This document shows, piece after piece, positions 51,101-60,200 of a stretch of DNA of 64,000 bases (position 1 is its first letter; every line of letters begins with the position of its first letter). Origin of the DNA: a virus; IMG/VR virus record IMGVR_UViG_3300020401_001540, positions 1-64,000 of that record. One strand, given 5' to 3'. The notes below the pieces were generated by a model that searched no databases, was not told where the DNA came from, and was given only the letters and a program-made list of their open reading frames with translations. Made by a program: the position numbers and the translations under genes.

Positions 51101-54100
51101 ATTTGTAAACTGCCCAATTTATTTGATCTTTTTCAAGTGCAGTCCAAATGTAAGATCCTGCTTGTAAAGTTGTAATATCTTGATCTTTAAGTTGTGAATA
51201 ATTTAAAATACTTGTGTACACATCTGTTGGATTAACATATCCTGCTGATGGTACAAAAATATTATCATCATTAAAATACTTTGTAGGTAAAGGCTTATGG
51301 TCATAATTTTTAGATTTGACGTAAACATTATTCCTGTCAATTTTATATACTAATGATGTGTCCTGTGGAGGTACTACATCAACTAGTTCAACTGTCTGCG
51401 GTTCTAATCTATACTTACTTTCATCCAATAAAACTTCAAAAGTATCAGTACCTTCAGTTGCACCGTAACGTCCTACCCTTACTGCCCATTCTTCAAAAAA
51501 TTCTATGCTATCTTTATTGATGCTTCCTAATTTATCAAATAATTTTGTAAGAACATTTTTGGTACCTTTGTCCTGAATCATACCTTGGAAAAATTTGTAC
51601 TGACTAACATCATCTGGAATAATGTTTTCTAAATATTTTCTTTTTTGATATCCTATTAAATGCTGAGCAAGTTTTTGTTGTTCTATATCAAAGTTATCAC
51701 TGTCTAAATCGTAAAAATCTTCGAATTGTTTTGCTTTGTAATCAAAATTAGGAAGAAGTTCTGACTTAGGTTTTCCGTTTAATAGTACAAATGCCCTATC
51801 ATTAAATACGCTAGAGCCTGCAATGTTTCTATTAGCGACATAAAAATACTGCTTATATTTTACTAAATCACCAATTTTATAATCTTGCCAAGCTGTCCAT
51901 TCGTATACTGTTGCATCTGAGAAAATAAATCCAGGAACATTTAAGCCTCCATTCCAGCCATCACTTTTATATCCTTTTACCTTGATTCTTTCTTGTCTAT
52001 ATCCTTGTGGTCTAGTATAAATTTTATCATTGAATACTGTTTGGTTATCAATAATAATTGCATGTTCAGTTTGTACTGTAGGAATTTTTAAATGATATAT
52101 TCCTTCTTGAGTATTCTTAACATACATTCCAAAATCGTTTGTTGTATCTCTTTCTGTTGTTGCAAAATCTGCAAGTAATCTTTTACCGTCTGCTTTCAAA
52201 AGACTGTAGTCATAAAAATTATCATAGATATCATCAACCACTGCAAATGGATTTGTAAATGCAATTTGTCTAGCACTAGGACTAATTGTTAATACAGCAC
52301 CTTCGCCCCAATTCTGTGTAGTCCAAAACATAAACTCTTTACAACTTAATTTCCAGTTCTCAATTTCTTGCAGTGTTTTATTATATGTGTCAAAAATAAA
52401 TCCTGAACTTTGTAGGTATTCTTGATAACCGAGCAAGAAATCTACTACATCTTGTATCTCTGGAAATACTGTACCGTAGCTGACTTCAAAAATTTCGTTG
52501 TCAAAGTTAGTAGCAAATGTAGCATTGGCTCCACCTTCTGTTGGAAGGTCTGCCATTTGTTGAAAATTATCTGTATTAAAAGCATCACTACTAGTATGAC
52601 CAATTTTCACTCTATAATATGTGCCTTTGAAGTCAACAACTTGTCCAGGTTCATACACTTTTCCTGTTGACCATGTTAAGAAGTTTTCACTTATACCACC
52701 AATGTTAACTACTTGATCAGTTGCTTTCTTTAGCACAGGATATGTTTTGAATGTTGGACTATCTTTGTCGTAACCTGATACTTTAAAACCTCTTGGTAAT
52801 TTTTCTACAATGACACCACTATAAGAATATACATTAGTAGGAACACTTTTTGTTAAGACTATATTGTAATTTTCTTCCGGAATAAAAATATTACCTTCAT
52901 TTGTAGGTGTTCTACTATCAAGTATAAGTCTAAATTTATTTTTTTGTGTAAATCCACCAATCTTACAACCTAACTTGTTTTCTATGCGTTTTAGTTTATT
53001 TGAATATTCGTTAAATCGTAACGTTTCATTTGCAGACAAATATCCTTGCATGTAGTTTACAAGGCCAGCTGTTAAAACTCTATTTTGATCGTTTGCACTA
53101 TTAGGAAACTGTAGTGTTGACAATTCAATTCTTTTTGACGTATCAGTTCTTACTAATTGGTCTGCTTCATTTCTAGCAATTCTACTTCTGTCAAATGCAA
53201 GCCCAAAATACTGTGCAGGTTGTAGTAATGACCAAGCCTTTACTAGTGCAAACGGATAATGGGAACTTCTTCTCCAAGCAGTTTCTACAGGTCCTTCATC
53301 ACCAAATCTAAAATCTATTCCGTATGTGCTATCAACTCCTCCCTGTGCATAACCAATTTCTGCAGGACTCAACAGATCTCCATTTTTATCAACTGGAATA
53401 TATTTTAAAATATCACTATTTTTAAATTTATTTCTGTAAACAATTTTTTTATTAGGCTCTCTAACTATACCTTTGCTTAAATCTTGCCATAGTAAATTAT
53501 TATTTCTTGTATAAGGTGCAGGACCGTACACATCGTCAAACCAGTCTGGCTTTAATTTATATCCTAATATTTCCCAAGGATGAGTGTGAGGTCTATCTGT
53601 GTTGAAAATATCTTTATAAATTGATCTCCAAAATCCTGGAAGTGGTTTATTGTATGGATTACCAAAGTAAGAATAATTATATGTAAAACTATTACCCCTA
53701 GTGAAAACTTTATTTGTAGAATAATCTGGAACTCCTACAGTTTCTAACCAAGCGTTAAATTCGGATATAATTACCTTGCTAATATTTTTTCTAGTAAATC
53801 CAGTTGGTCTAAAATCAGTTTCAATAAAGTCTGCTAAATCTATTACGTTTTCATCATAAGATATTTTTAAATTATTGTAAATTCTTTTTTCATATTCTAA
53901 CAACAACTTATCTCTAAAATCACCAAAGCATCTCCATATAGATCCATCATGACCTTGAAGCACAGGTTTAGCAACCTCCCATTCAGGATATTCTATAGTG
54001 TCGCCAGTAGCATGACTCATGGAAGAATTTGGCATAAAGAAAATTCTGTTATGGCCATCAAACTTGTGCGTATGAGCAAGTCCTGTTCCGCCATTGTTTT

Positions 54101-57100
54101 TATCAAATGCCTGTGCTGAAGTTTCATCAGTAAACAATGGATAGAACCAACCTAGCTTGTTTTTATATCCTTTGGTCGTTGTAGAATCAATACCGTAAAT
54201 TTTATAAGGTCCTGTACTGTCTGGTATTGTTGAGATATAAGTGTCGTCTAAAAATATCTGTGGTTGGTACTTAGGATATAATCCTAATTTAGTTGGCGTA
54301 GGAGGTATCCAACAACCATCGGTAGTTTCGTATTCTACGATCTTGATTTTGTCGCCTGCTTTAATATTTGTTGTTATAGTTACAAAGCCATCTGTGCTTA
54401 AAGTATAATCTTTGTCCTTTATCAATTGTTCAAGATTAAGATATATCAATACAGCGTTTTCATTTAGATTTGTAAAGGATACAGTTCTTGTAAGATTAAA
54501 AATTGTTTGACTTGTATCTTCTATTTCATATTCTTGAACTGTGTCTCCACCAAATGGAATCATGTCGCTAAAATAAAAAGGATCCTTTGTGCCTCTAGTC
54601 TTAGTAAGTTCTAATAAAATTTTATCTACATGCGTTTTATCATCTGATTCAAAACCTAGGTCATTTGCTATTCTTAGAAATTCTCTTTTTTGTTTGATAT
54701 ATTCTCTACCAGAATATTCAATTGCCTTTATCATATTGTAATCTTTGCTTGTTAAATTAAACAAAGCAAGATTAATTGGTCCAGAATGTTGTACAAAACG
54801 CAATCCAAATTGTGATACCGGACCTAAGTCTCTTAAATTTCCAACTCCTGGAAAACTTCCTGTAAAATCATTTACATTATCAACTATACTGCTTACATGA
54901 TCTAAAACCTCACCAAACGTAAAATCAACTACGTTTTCATTCATAGGATTTTTTTCGAAGTTAATAGGAAACTTGTAATAGCCTCTATGATTTTTTGCAG
55001 TTGCAGATGTTGATTCTATAACTACTTTTTGATTTAACTGTAAATCAGTGTTGAACTTAATGTATGCATAACCATTTTGTCTAAAAATAGTATAATCAGT
55101 TGTGTCATACATTCTTACATTATCAACATAAATTTTTACTTTCAAATCATTTAGATCGCCGCTTCGCAGATAACAATCTATAATAAAATTGTTCGTCCTT
55201 GGCCCTGACACATATTGCAACACAACTGGTTGCTCTGATAACATAGGAGCTTTTTTCCAACCCGATACGCTAGAAAAAGTTGTTCTGGCTGTATATTTTC
55301 TAAGTAATGCTGTATCTGTTTTTACTGTTAAAACATCTGTCAATACATCGTATTGATATGTATCATTCAGTAAATTAAAATCAAACGTGATATCACCACT
55401 GTTCTCAATCGTTCTATAAGATAAAGGAAAACCTAATTCAGTGTCGTTAGATCCGACACCAGTTTTATAAGAAAAAATCTTATTACCTGCAAAAGTACTT
55501 CCTTCTAAAGATGAAAGTGGTGTACCTGCATCATTATACAAGTCAAAAACAGGCGCTTGGTTAATACCAGTTTTGTTTTGACCTTGCTTCCAACTAGTTC
55601 CGTCATAGTAAAAAATTGTTCCCCTAAAATTTGTACCTGCTTTTACCAACACAGTTTGATTTAATAATGGTGTGGTATCTGTAGTTTCTTTGAGGGCAAT
55701 TTGATTTGTACCATTTTGATTTATAAATGTTACCGTATAAATTTTTCCGTTTACAAGAGAGTCTGGGTCAGCAGTAAATAAAACACGCATACCTGTTACT
55801 AGTTCTGTGCCGTCAACAAAGTAACCAACTTGGCCTTCAATATCAGAGAACACATCTGTTGTCACAGTATCTACAAGATCAACTGCTGTCTTTGCTTCTG
55901 TACCAAAGTTATACAGTTTTAATCCAGCTTCAAATTCAATAATAGGTCTTGTAGCTCTAAATTGTTGATCAATAGTTACCGCTGTGTTATTAATTGCACT
56001 AGTTGTTTCAATTACAGATTTATGAGTCCATAAGTTATATCTACTCCATTGGTTTCTATCTTTAGATCCCTTGTTAATGACTATATAATCTTTTTGGTTT
56101 GTGTATGATAATGCATCGTCAAATGGTAAAGCATCAAATGCTTGTCCATCAAATTGTGTTTTAATATCACTTAGATAGCCTGCACTAACACTCAAATCAC
56201 TTTCAGCTATTAGTTTTATACTATCTCCTACTCCTTCAACGTACCAAGTGCCTTCTCCATATTTAGAGGGAGATACATCTCCAAAAAATTCTAACTTCAT
56301 TCCATTGGATAACTCGTATCCGTTTTGCATTTTGTAGGTTTTCTTACCTACAATATCTAAGTCTACATCTAAAAAAGTGTTGTCTATTATGTTTTTAATG
56401 ATTATTAATCCACTTGCTTCTATATCATTTCCATTAACATAATATAAAGTATCAGGAGCTTCTAAATCAATCTTCCAAGTAATCTTTCCATTTTCAATTT
56501 TTTGTTGGCTTACTCCTTCATTGTAAAGATTAGAATCATCGTCAACATTAATAGATGTCCTAATGCTAAACGGCATGTCTGTAGCATTTATATCAAATGT
56601 ATATGATTGTCCTTTGTATAATGTAAGTGTTGGATTGCTAACAATATTTTCCTCAGAGAAAGCGTAAGCGTCATTATCTACATTATTTTGTTTTGTAACC
56701 TTGAATGTGCTTTCTATATCTCTTGCTGTACCATAAACAGGAATGCTGTTAGGACCAGTAGGTAACCAATAATACTCTCTAAAATTTGTAAACTTATCCC
56801 AATCAATGTGCGGTTCCCAAGCATAGTATTCTTGGCTATTTAAAAGACTATGATTGCTTGTATCTGCATTTCTAATTTTAGCACTGTTTACATAATCTCT
56901 ATAATCTCTATATAATGTATTATTACCGAGATCGTCTGTAATTGTAGCTACAGGTTCTAATTGATAATTTTCTCTATCATCGGATACATCAGACAGGTAA
57001 TTGTCATCAGCCTTGAATGCTTTTGCATCACGTCTTCCTATAAAGCCGTCTACTTTCTCAATGACACCTGGTTGCATCATTTGATCAAGTGTGCTACTTA

Positions 57101-57203
57101 GAAACTTTCTGTTTGCAGTGGTTCTAAAGTATCTAGGAAGTAAAGATGCTACTTCTCTTTTTTCATCTTTTCCAGTCTGGATTGGTTTTTCGTCTTGCGC
57201 CAT
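42195..57203 (-). CDS. Giant virion structural protein, 5002 aa
   Basis: One uninterrupted frame of 15 kb, about 550 kDa. It starts in the gp6 stop (TAATG). Residues 1-160 (LLPRYFRTTANRKFLSSTLDQ, then WEPHIDWDKFTNFREYYWLP) match the opening of very large virion proteins of marine T4-like phages, where a protein called VrlC lies next to gp6; I recall this rather than having compared it. FG-GAP/beta-propeller-like segments occur near 2184-2260 (FGSSVSVSQDNNTVAITAP, FGTSVSITPDGKYLAIGSP) and 2950-3150 (YGRSIAISNDGKKIAVGAP). Two copies of a glycine-rich GxGY-PP repeat lie near 3590 and 3960, and GDGST-F-L beta repeats fill the last 1000 residues. No T4 gp7 or gp8 is otherwise visible, so it may fill that baseplate-wedge role. 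Virion location is inferred. Confidence 0.8.
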   Translation of the reverse strand: MAQDEKPIQTGKDEKREVASLLPRYFRTTANRKFLSSTLDQMMQPGVIEKVDGFIGRRDAKAFKADDNYLSDVSDDRENYQLEPVATITDDLGNNTLYRDYRDYVNSAKIRNADTSNHSLLNSQEYYAWEPHIDWDKFTNFREYYWLPTGPNSIPVYGTARDIESTFKVTKQNNVDNDAYAFSEENIVSNPTLTLYKGQSYTFDINATDMPFSIRTSINVDDDSNLYNEGVSQQKIENGKITWKIDLEAPDTLYYVNGNDIEASGLIIIKNIIDNTFLDVDLDIVGKKTYKMQNGYELSNGMKLEFFGDVSPSKYGEGTWYVEGVGDSIKLIAESDLSVSAGYLSDIKTQFDGQAFDALPFDDALSYTNQKDYIVINKGSKDRNQWSRYNLWTHKSVIETTSAINNTAVTIDQQFRATRPIIEFEAGLKLYNFGTEAKTAVDLVDTVTTDVFSDIEGQVGYFVDGTELVTGMRVLFTADPDSLVNGKIYTVTFINQNGTNQIALKETTDTTPLLNQTVLVKAGTNFRGTIFYYDGTSWKQGQNKTGINQAPVFDLYNDAGTPLSSLEGSTFAGNKIFSYKTGVGSNDTELGFPLSYRTIENSGDITFDFNLLNDTYQYDVLTDVLTVKTDTALLRKYTARTTFSSVSGWKKAPMLSEQPVVLQYVSGPRTNNFIIDCYLRSGDLNDLKVKIYVDNVRMYDTTDYTIFRQNGYAYIKFNTDLQLNQKVVIESTSATAKNHRGYYKFPINFEKNPMNENVVDFTFGEVLDHVSSIVDNVNDFTGSFPGVGNLRDLGPVSQFGLRFVQHSGPINLALFNLTSKDYNMIKAIEYSGREYIKQKREFLRIANDLGFESDDKTHVDKILLELTKTRGTKDPFYFSDMIPFGGDTVQEYEIEDTSQTIFNLTRTVSFTNLNENAVLIYLNLEQLIKDKDYTLSTDGFVTITTNIKAGDKIKIVEYETTDGCWIPPTPTKLGLYPKYQPQIFLDDTYISTIPDSTGPYKIYGIDSTTTKGYKNKLGWFYPLFTDETSAQAFDKNNGGTGLAHTHKFDGHNRIFFMPNSSMSHATGDTIEYPEWEVAKPVLQGHDGSIWRCFGDFRDKLLLEYEKRIYNNLKISYDENVIDLADFIETDFRPTGFTRKNISKVIISEFNAWLETVGVPDYSTNKVFTRGNSFTYNYSYFGNPYNKPLPGFWRSIYKDIFNTDRPHTHPWEILGYKLKPDWFDDVYGPAPYTRNNNLLWQDLSKGIVREPNKKIVYRNKFKNSDILKYIPVDKNGDLLSPAEIGYAQGGVDSTYGIDFRFGDEGPVETAWRRSSHYPFALVKAWSLLQPAQYFGLAFDRSRIARNEADQLVRTDTSKRIELSTLQFPNSANDQNRVLTAGLVNYMQGYLSANETLRFNEYSNKLKRIENKLGCKIGGFTQKNKFRLILDSRTPTNEGNIFIPEENYNIVLTKSVPTNVYSYSGVIVEKLPRGFKVSGYDKDSPTFKTYPVLKKATDQVVNIGGISENFLTWSTGKVYEPGQVVDFKGTYYRVKIGHTSSDAFNTDNFQQMADLPTEGGANATFATNFDNEIFEVSYGTVFPEIQDVVDFLLGYQEYLQSSGFIFDTYNKTLQEIENWKLSCKEFMFWTTQNWGEGAVLTISPSARQIAFTNPFAVVDDIYDNFYDYSLLKADGKRLLADFATTERDTTNDFGMYVKNTQEGIYHLKIPTVQTEHAIIIDNQTVFNDKIYTRPQGYRQERIKVKGYKSDGWNGGLNVPGFIFSDATVYEWTAWQDYKIGDLVKYKQYFYVANRNIAGSSVFNDRAFVLLNGKPKSELLPNFDYKAKQFEDFYDLDSDNFDIEQQKLAQHLIGYQKRKYLENIIPDDVSQYKFFQGMIQDKGTKNVLTKLFDKLGSINKDSIEFFEEWAVRVGRYGATEGTDTFEVLLDESKYRLEPQTVELVDVVPPQDTSLVYKIDRNNVYVKSKNYDHKPLPTKYFNDDNIFVPSAGYVNPTDVYTSILNYSQLKDQDITTLQAGSYIWTALEKDQINWAVYKYMATDLKIQSVTGTQNDVFQLTLNNEPDFEIGDVIGIKDVNDETDGFYTVNKIQLNVLSLDSTDSISDSTADYTGEGFLTKYKKVRVSNLTEANENIKDGGITPFSLTGSSAAGQTIWVDDDDTGKWIVLKSKQVYELKPNILNTTAGLLDSTQKDFGSSVSVSQDNNTVAITAPKDLNGSVYVFTRPSDNTELGLLQQIDEQAFLYDSNGGFGTSVSITPDGKYLAIGSPNASNAKSKLKGDYVNTEAYASGDIVLYSDQLWRAKRNVTADAIQTFESHASNQQSISDDYNAETSQYPEIVFMMRGNYSMPTEATDHVLIRAEKEQWEGTKPGDKLTLKWNQFTTTSAGGVLPFNGDPVLNANFFNGQHIIVGKVKMVVEIVSALATPDVGDEITTDTARAKVQYRFIDNDNRLILYLNDVNGQLETSGTILQNNITIGTYNAVNHIADNYHTGWWYINVGTSFNSTNLQETKPNLVVQNITLEGDTTNDPAFTNILDTKQNEDIINNPTRASYYAVLSHQQGATEINLLDSRWVIRTELAHGNSFTVGDKFRTWINDIYVSGVRQDPSAIGLDYTYVNNTEHTVADIWNGWVDVRLTNFDLNGDPFLPNIGDIVTDTATGSTAEVAYIQRSFAIARFWLKNRNGTWSRGSDFSEPSNCTFIENDSTVRTVGPINNTHVENNLSGPLLVVDKGSNIEIPTGNSFIQDTEYWIYSSNTIQGISDSANPPGALNLDWTRVYNIPLNSSGYTAASDMDAQGTFAIYEKRGATYQLINYYTVPNARPGRRLGNKVEFRQIDADTYKLFVHAKGDGTEHNQGRIYFVEKNATEDWSLGIERKYKGFHRSSATYFEGDLVRFGNEIYEANTNTIPGAFNLALWTRKTSGLDLLGYVPNDTNFSISESVLEQNKLEAFGENFDVSKSADVLIASSMYTSQYQIDSTDGTLLYAEGDAVDSSLASTKIVVYRKVADQYEYSQILEPFNQFEDYGRSIAISNDGKKIAVGAPFNSELVPNGGCVYIYVQNGTTFSYRQTIRPRDKQPNTRFGFKLDFDGNTLAITSRGGDLEKVTTFDQSSTQFDNASTEFKLIDNDSGLVSIYETINDTLLYAQDFAYNTDTQDFGNIMRVNDNHIYLGLPKQQVNLTNEIDRGLVAEYRKPQGMTNWTIARSPVDPVDTSKLKGVYLFDKTDNSLVTYLDYIDPLQGKISGIADQEIDFKVSYDPARYSVSTIDSVTAYPMDYTAEKWIGKIWWDIGSAKFINFHQGDVIESTQNFNKLFPGSVVDVYEWVETTLLPSEWDEQSGSEAGLTQGISGTTKYGDSAYSVRRRYDTATQTFTNYYYYWVRNKATLPSVDTRRTSAFDVAAAISDPASAGTRFVAPLGSNRFSLFNCEPFIKDKNVGISWNWWTIENQEQNTHNEYQIITDGLETSIPRADLEQKWYDSLVGFDKNDRPVPDINLPVRQKYGNLNEPRQSWFVNKTEARKQFVERINKTLKENLIVDDKDLTKLTRIDPLPTNAEGKFDTTSDSFAELNFVSVAKVRQASLTLEVENGNIINVIINDGGQGYINPPTYTISDAQGTGCELKFTLDANGAISDVEIVSAGQNYTNNVSILIRKFSVLVQNDETVGGKWAIFEWIGTEWQRTLTQAYDVNAYWKYIDWYATGFNQFTPISFQLSSSYELSGLGDNIGDVVKIDNVGTGGWLLLQKKDNQETDDYSINYNTIGRQNGTIEFLNSLYDVTNENIAYDGASFDKIFYDTEPVEEFRVLIDAIKNDIFIDELAGKWNELFFASIRYVFAEQPNVDWVFKTSFIKAKHNIGELKQKTNFQNDNLSSYENFVEEVKPYKTKIREYLSSYEKIDPSSTVMTDFDLPPVYNADAGKIIPQSVQVMENQIVSGTSEITKYPSKHWAENVGFELLELNIADAGSGYSIPPQIKISGGGGSGAEARAYIGTNGRVTTVEVTKSGSGYLSQPNVEIIGSLEEGGTTARLSPVLGKGKARGMHVRCKFDRVTGVYLFSKLNETQTFTSVINQQIFNLKWPVQLKSTRIKVTVDGLDSLRSEYTFENIKDTSKGYTRYYGRITFTLPLRTGQNVIIEYDKAPDLLQAQDRINLYYNPATGMYGNDLGQILEGIDYGGVEVSSYSFGSGTGWDSDEWFTTTYDTFDTTFDDEIFQMDGSTEIFNLSKPLENGVVYNVYLNGTRIDDPNFGTNAQTNANAVLQSIVGAGQTTVEITNDVQKFVANDVVVFRKTTSDGAFLPDPRSYDTILSGGDLQFFTAKGINPEEIIVDGDGFVTPTTSKGPEEQVPGQILDTVDIRVFHRQSKGGSLLSSNSYNADGVNVEFGFGIQPQNKDGLIVRVNEIIQNQNTYIVDYRLKKVKFRTPPSAGDFINILSVSGNGDNIVEFDEFIGDGCSVQYVTKARWSANLDYYATVNGKQVESVLIASDDSGSEDTKAVLFFGSPPPDQSVINFAIYSKIDSFSKLETQEFTGDGSTVNFTLAKTPYSAKPNSHNVIVKQGNKILNPGYNQQFNVEDGVREYFLEIWQRPIGSFDNSDVLVLLNGTELKIATEYNIRPANSSIILEPGIGTDGDKLEVYIRTDGDYAFGSIQVINNQNTWVDSGNVLQLNTAPAEGELLTVYTFNKHDFQDFERINFDVVARSTLSVGTDDHIQYNHLKAGLVKLRNPAIDAQFVWLTVNGILKTPSVDYKLTDDKKFVKYNGILNDNDVIEVIQFSATGATEPKFGFSQFKDILNRNIYKRLGDVAPIKLAQDLLVTDKEIVLDDASTISSPDKTSSVPGIIFINGERIEFLIRQGNTLRQIQRGTFGTGAPEVHFAGSDVYNQGIQQTAPYADQTITDTQIGDGSTSVFDLGFTPNSVNEFEVFVAGKRLRKTEIQVFDPTKDQDSPEADITAPAEFSVTGNTPAVTLLNTPASGVKVQIIRRQGTVWADPGVSLNDSESSVARFFKAEKVELPK

Positions 57204-60200
57204 TAGTATCCATAGCCTCCGCCGCCACCGCCGCTTGAACCTCCTCCTCCGGAACTACCACCGCCTCCAGAACTGCTACCGCCTCCGCTTGATCCAGATC
57301 CTGTGCTAGATTGATTACTGCTTGATGTACTTGTACTTGAAGTTGACGGAGTAGATGAGGACGTAGTTGTGGATGTAGTTGAAGTAGTTGTTACGCTTAA
57401 CGCCTGGCTTTGTATACCTGTGTTATTTGTATTAGTTGCTGATACAACATTTCCAGCGGCTTGTATTCTTGACGCTGTAACAGAATCAATAATTTCAACA
57501 TCTGCAACTTTTGCATCACTTACAAATATTTCATCGTTTTCACTTTTTATTTCGTACAAGCTACCAAAAGTTAATGTACCTTGTTTAGGCACAATTAAAA
57601 AGTTTAATAAGTCTGGCGCCATTGCATTCATTACAAATGTTGCCATTTCAGTAAAATGAAAAGTTTCTCCAAATTCCCAATTTTGTAAAGAGAAATAAGA
57701 ATTAATTGCAGAAATTACTCTTACTTTAATATCATTATTATTAACTACATTCTCTGTGTTTTTTACAACTTTAAAAACTGCCTGTAGATTTTCTTCTGCT
57801 TTACTTCCAAAAAGAATTTTGTATTTTGCGGGATGGTAAATTACTTCATCGCTTATTGATTTGATCTTGTTAATATTTTGTCCGTATTGTTGAAACAAAG
57901 AATCAACGCTAGGCGGTAAAGGTTTCACGCTACTTGTTCCGTCTAAATAACTTCTAAAGGCACTGTCATAACTTTTTGTAAGCATGTATACATCAATTAT
58001 ATTAGATACACTTGGATCTATTCTATTGCTTTCATCAGCACTATGAATGTAATGAAATTTTAAATTATCTCTACCAACAAATGCAGTATAATCACTTGTT
58101 AAACTTAAACTACCACCGCTTAATATTTTAAAATTATTTTGATCTACAATATAGAATATTGTTGGATCGTTTTCGTATTGGGTATATGCACCTATTTCAA
58201 CCTCGCTAGATTTTACAATAATTTCAGATCCTCTATCATAGTAATTGTATTTGTTAAATCCTTGATCAGAAAGTTCTCTTTTTAAGAAAATGTATTTTGT
58301 TAAGCTATTTGTTTCAGGAGCAACAACATTATCAAAAATATCTGGATCGTCAATTGACCCGTCGTCATTAAGATCAAAAAAGCTGACTTCTACTTTTTTG
58401 CTATTCACGTATCCATCTAGATTTCTATATTCTTTTACTATTTCCCAATTGATGTCATTATTAAAATTTTGTAAACCATCTGGTACAGTATTAAAATTCA
58501 TAATACTAATTTTGTCTTTTACTAATTGTCCTGTTGCAGAATCATAAATTTTATTTTGTCCGTCATAATAAAAAGATAATTCTTTATCACTTTCAAAGAT
58601 GTATCTTAATCCTCTGTTAGTTACTGTATACTTTTCACCATTCGTTTCAAATAGAATTATCCAACTAGCATCTAATTGGTTATTTGTTACATCACCTGTT
58701 TTACCGTTACTAAATGTATCGTAAATATTTAGGTTCTCATTAATAATTACACGCCAAATTCTATTAACTTGATCATATCTTAATCCAAAAGTTTTATATG
58801 CAAAGACTTGATCAATTATTTGCGATCTTACATCACTTGTAATATCTTTAACAAGTTTAGGTTTTACTTCTTCAAGCACACTATTTTTTGGTAGTATTTC
58901 ATTAAACACTATAGGTCCTTGTCCAGTTGTTGTATCAACTGATGTTCCTGCACCACTTACACTAATAACTTTTACCCATTTGTAACTGCTTGCACCTTTT
59001 GCAGTTGCATCGCTAGTCAGTTCTCCTTGACCTATAAAATAAAATCCTGCTGGTGGTACAAATTTTAATAATGCACCAGCTTCAACATATTTTAAAGAAC
59101 CTCCTGTAAACGCTCCAACTTGATATGGATTGTTACTAGCACTGTTTAAAAATCCTGTTGATTGATTAGTAGATTTTGTACTTTGTACCCAAACTGCATT
59201 TAGATCACTAACAATAATTTTTGCATAGTTACTAAAATAAAAATTACTTACTGCTCTGCTTTGTATGGTAGGTAAAATTAGGTTTTCAATCTGTCCTTCT
59301 ATATCAGTTTGATTACTAAATGTAAAACTATTTTTAGCTACATAAGATTCTCTATAAAGTATACCATCTGATCCGTATAGGTTTGTGCTAGAATATTTTC
59401 CAGTCACATCTTTTAAATCAAAATATCTACTAATACCACTTGAAATTCTATTGGTTGATTTTACTTTTACAATTTCCTGATTAGATGTAAGGGGAGCAAT
59501 ATTATAATCCTCACCTGTTATCATTCTATTTTGTGTGTAGTAAGTTTGTGGTGCATTTGTTCTAATACTAGCACTTGTTTCTGTTATACTAGCATTTGTA
59601 ACAACATCTTTTAATTCTAAACCTAATGTCAAAGTTTCTAATTTACCTGACTTACTAACATAGTCTATGCTTAAATCAATATCAGTCAATTCTTCAGGAG
59701 ATATACGCATAGATCTGTTTGCACTTTGTCTATAAAAAGTTCTAAACAATCCATTTGGCACATTACCAAAAGTGCCGTCCGCAAACACAAAAGTTATTTC
59801 ATCATCTTTTCTTGTTTGTACAACGTAAAAGTCTCTAATATTTTTTGCTAATCCATTGTAGATTGCGTTGTTGCCTTCGATAGCATCAACTTTCGTCCAT
59901 AATTTTTCAACTTGTCCGTTTCCATCTAGTTTATACAACCAGACATCAGTGTCGTTAATGTTAGAAGCTTCGATGTTTATTCTTTGATTAGCACTTGGAC
60001 TGTCCACGTTGAACTCTCCAGAATTCAAAGAACCTTGTCTAAAATGCATAAAGTAACCTGTGTTACTACTTCCGTTTCCTCTGCCATCTTCTCTATACAA
60101 GAACGAAACTTGATTTCCTGGTAATGGAATTTCTTCTTGGATTATATCTTTATCTAAATTTATATCAGTTGATACTATTTCAAAAGTAGTAGGAAGTCCG

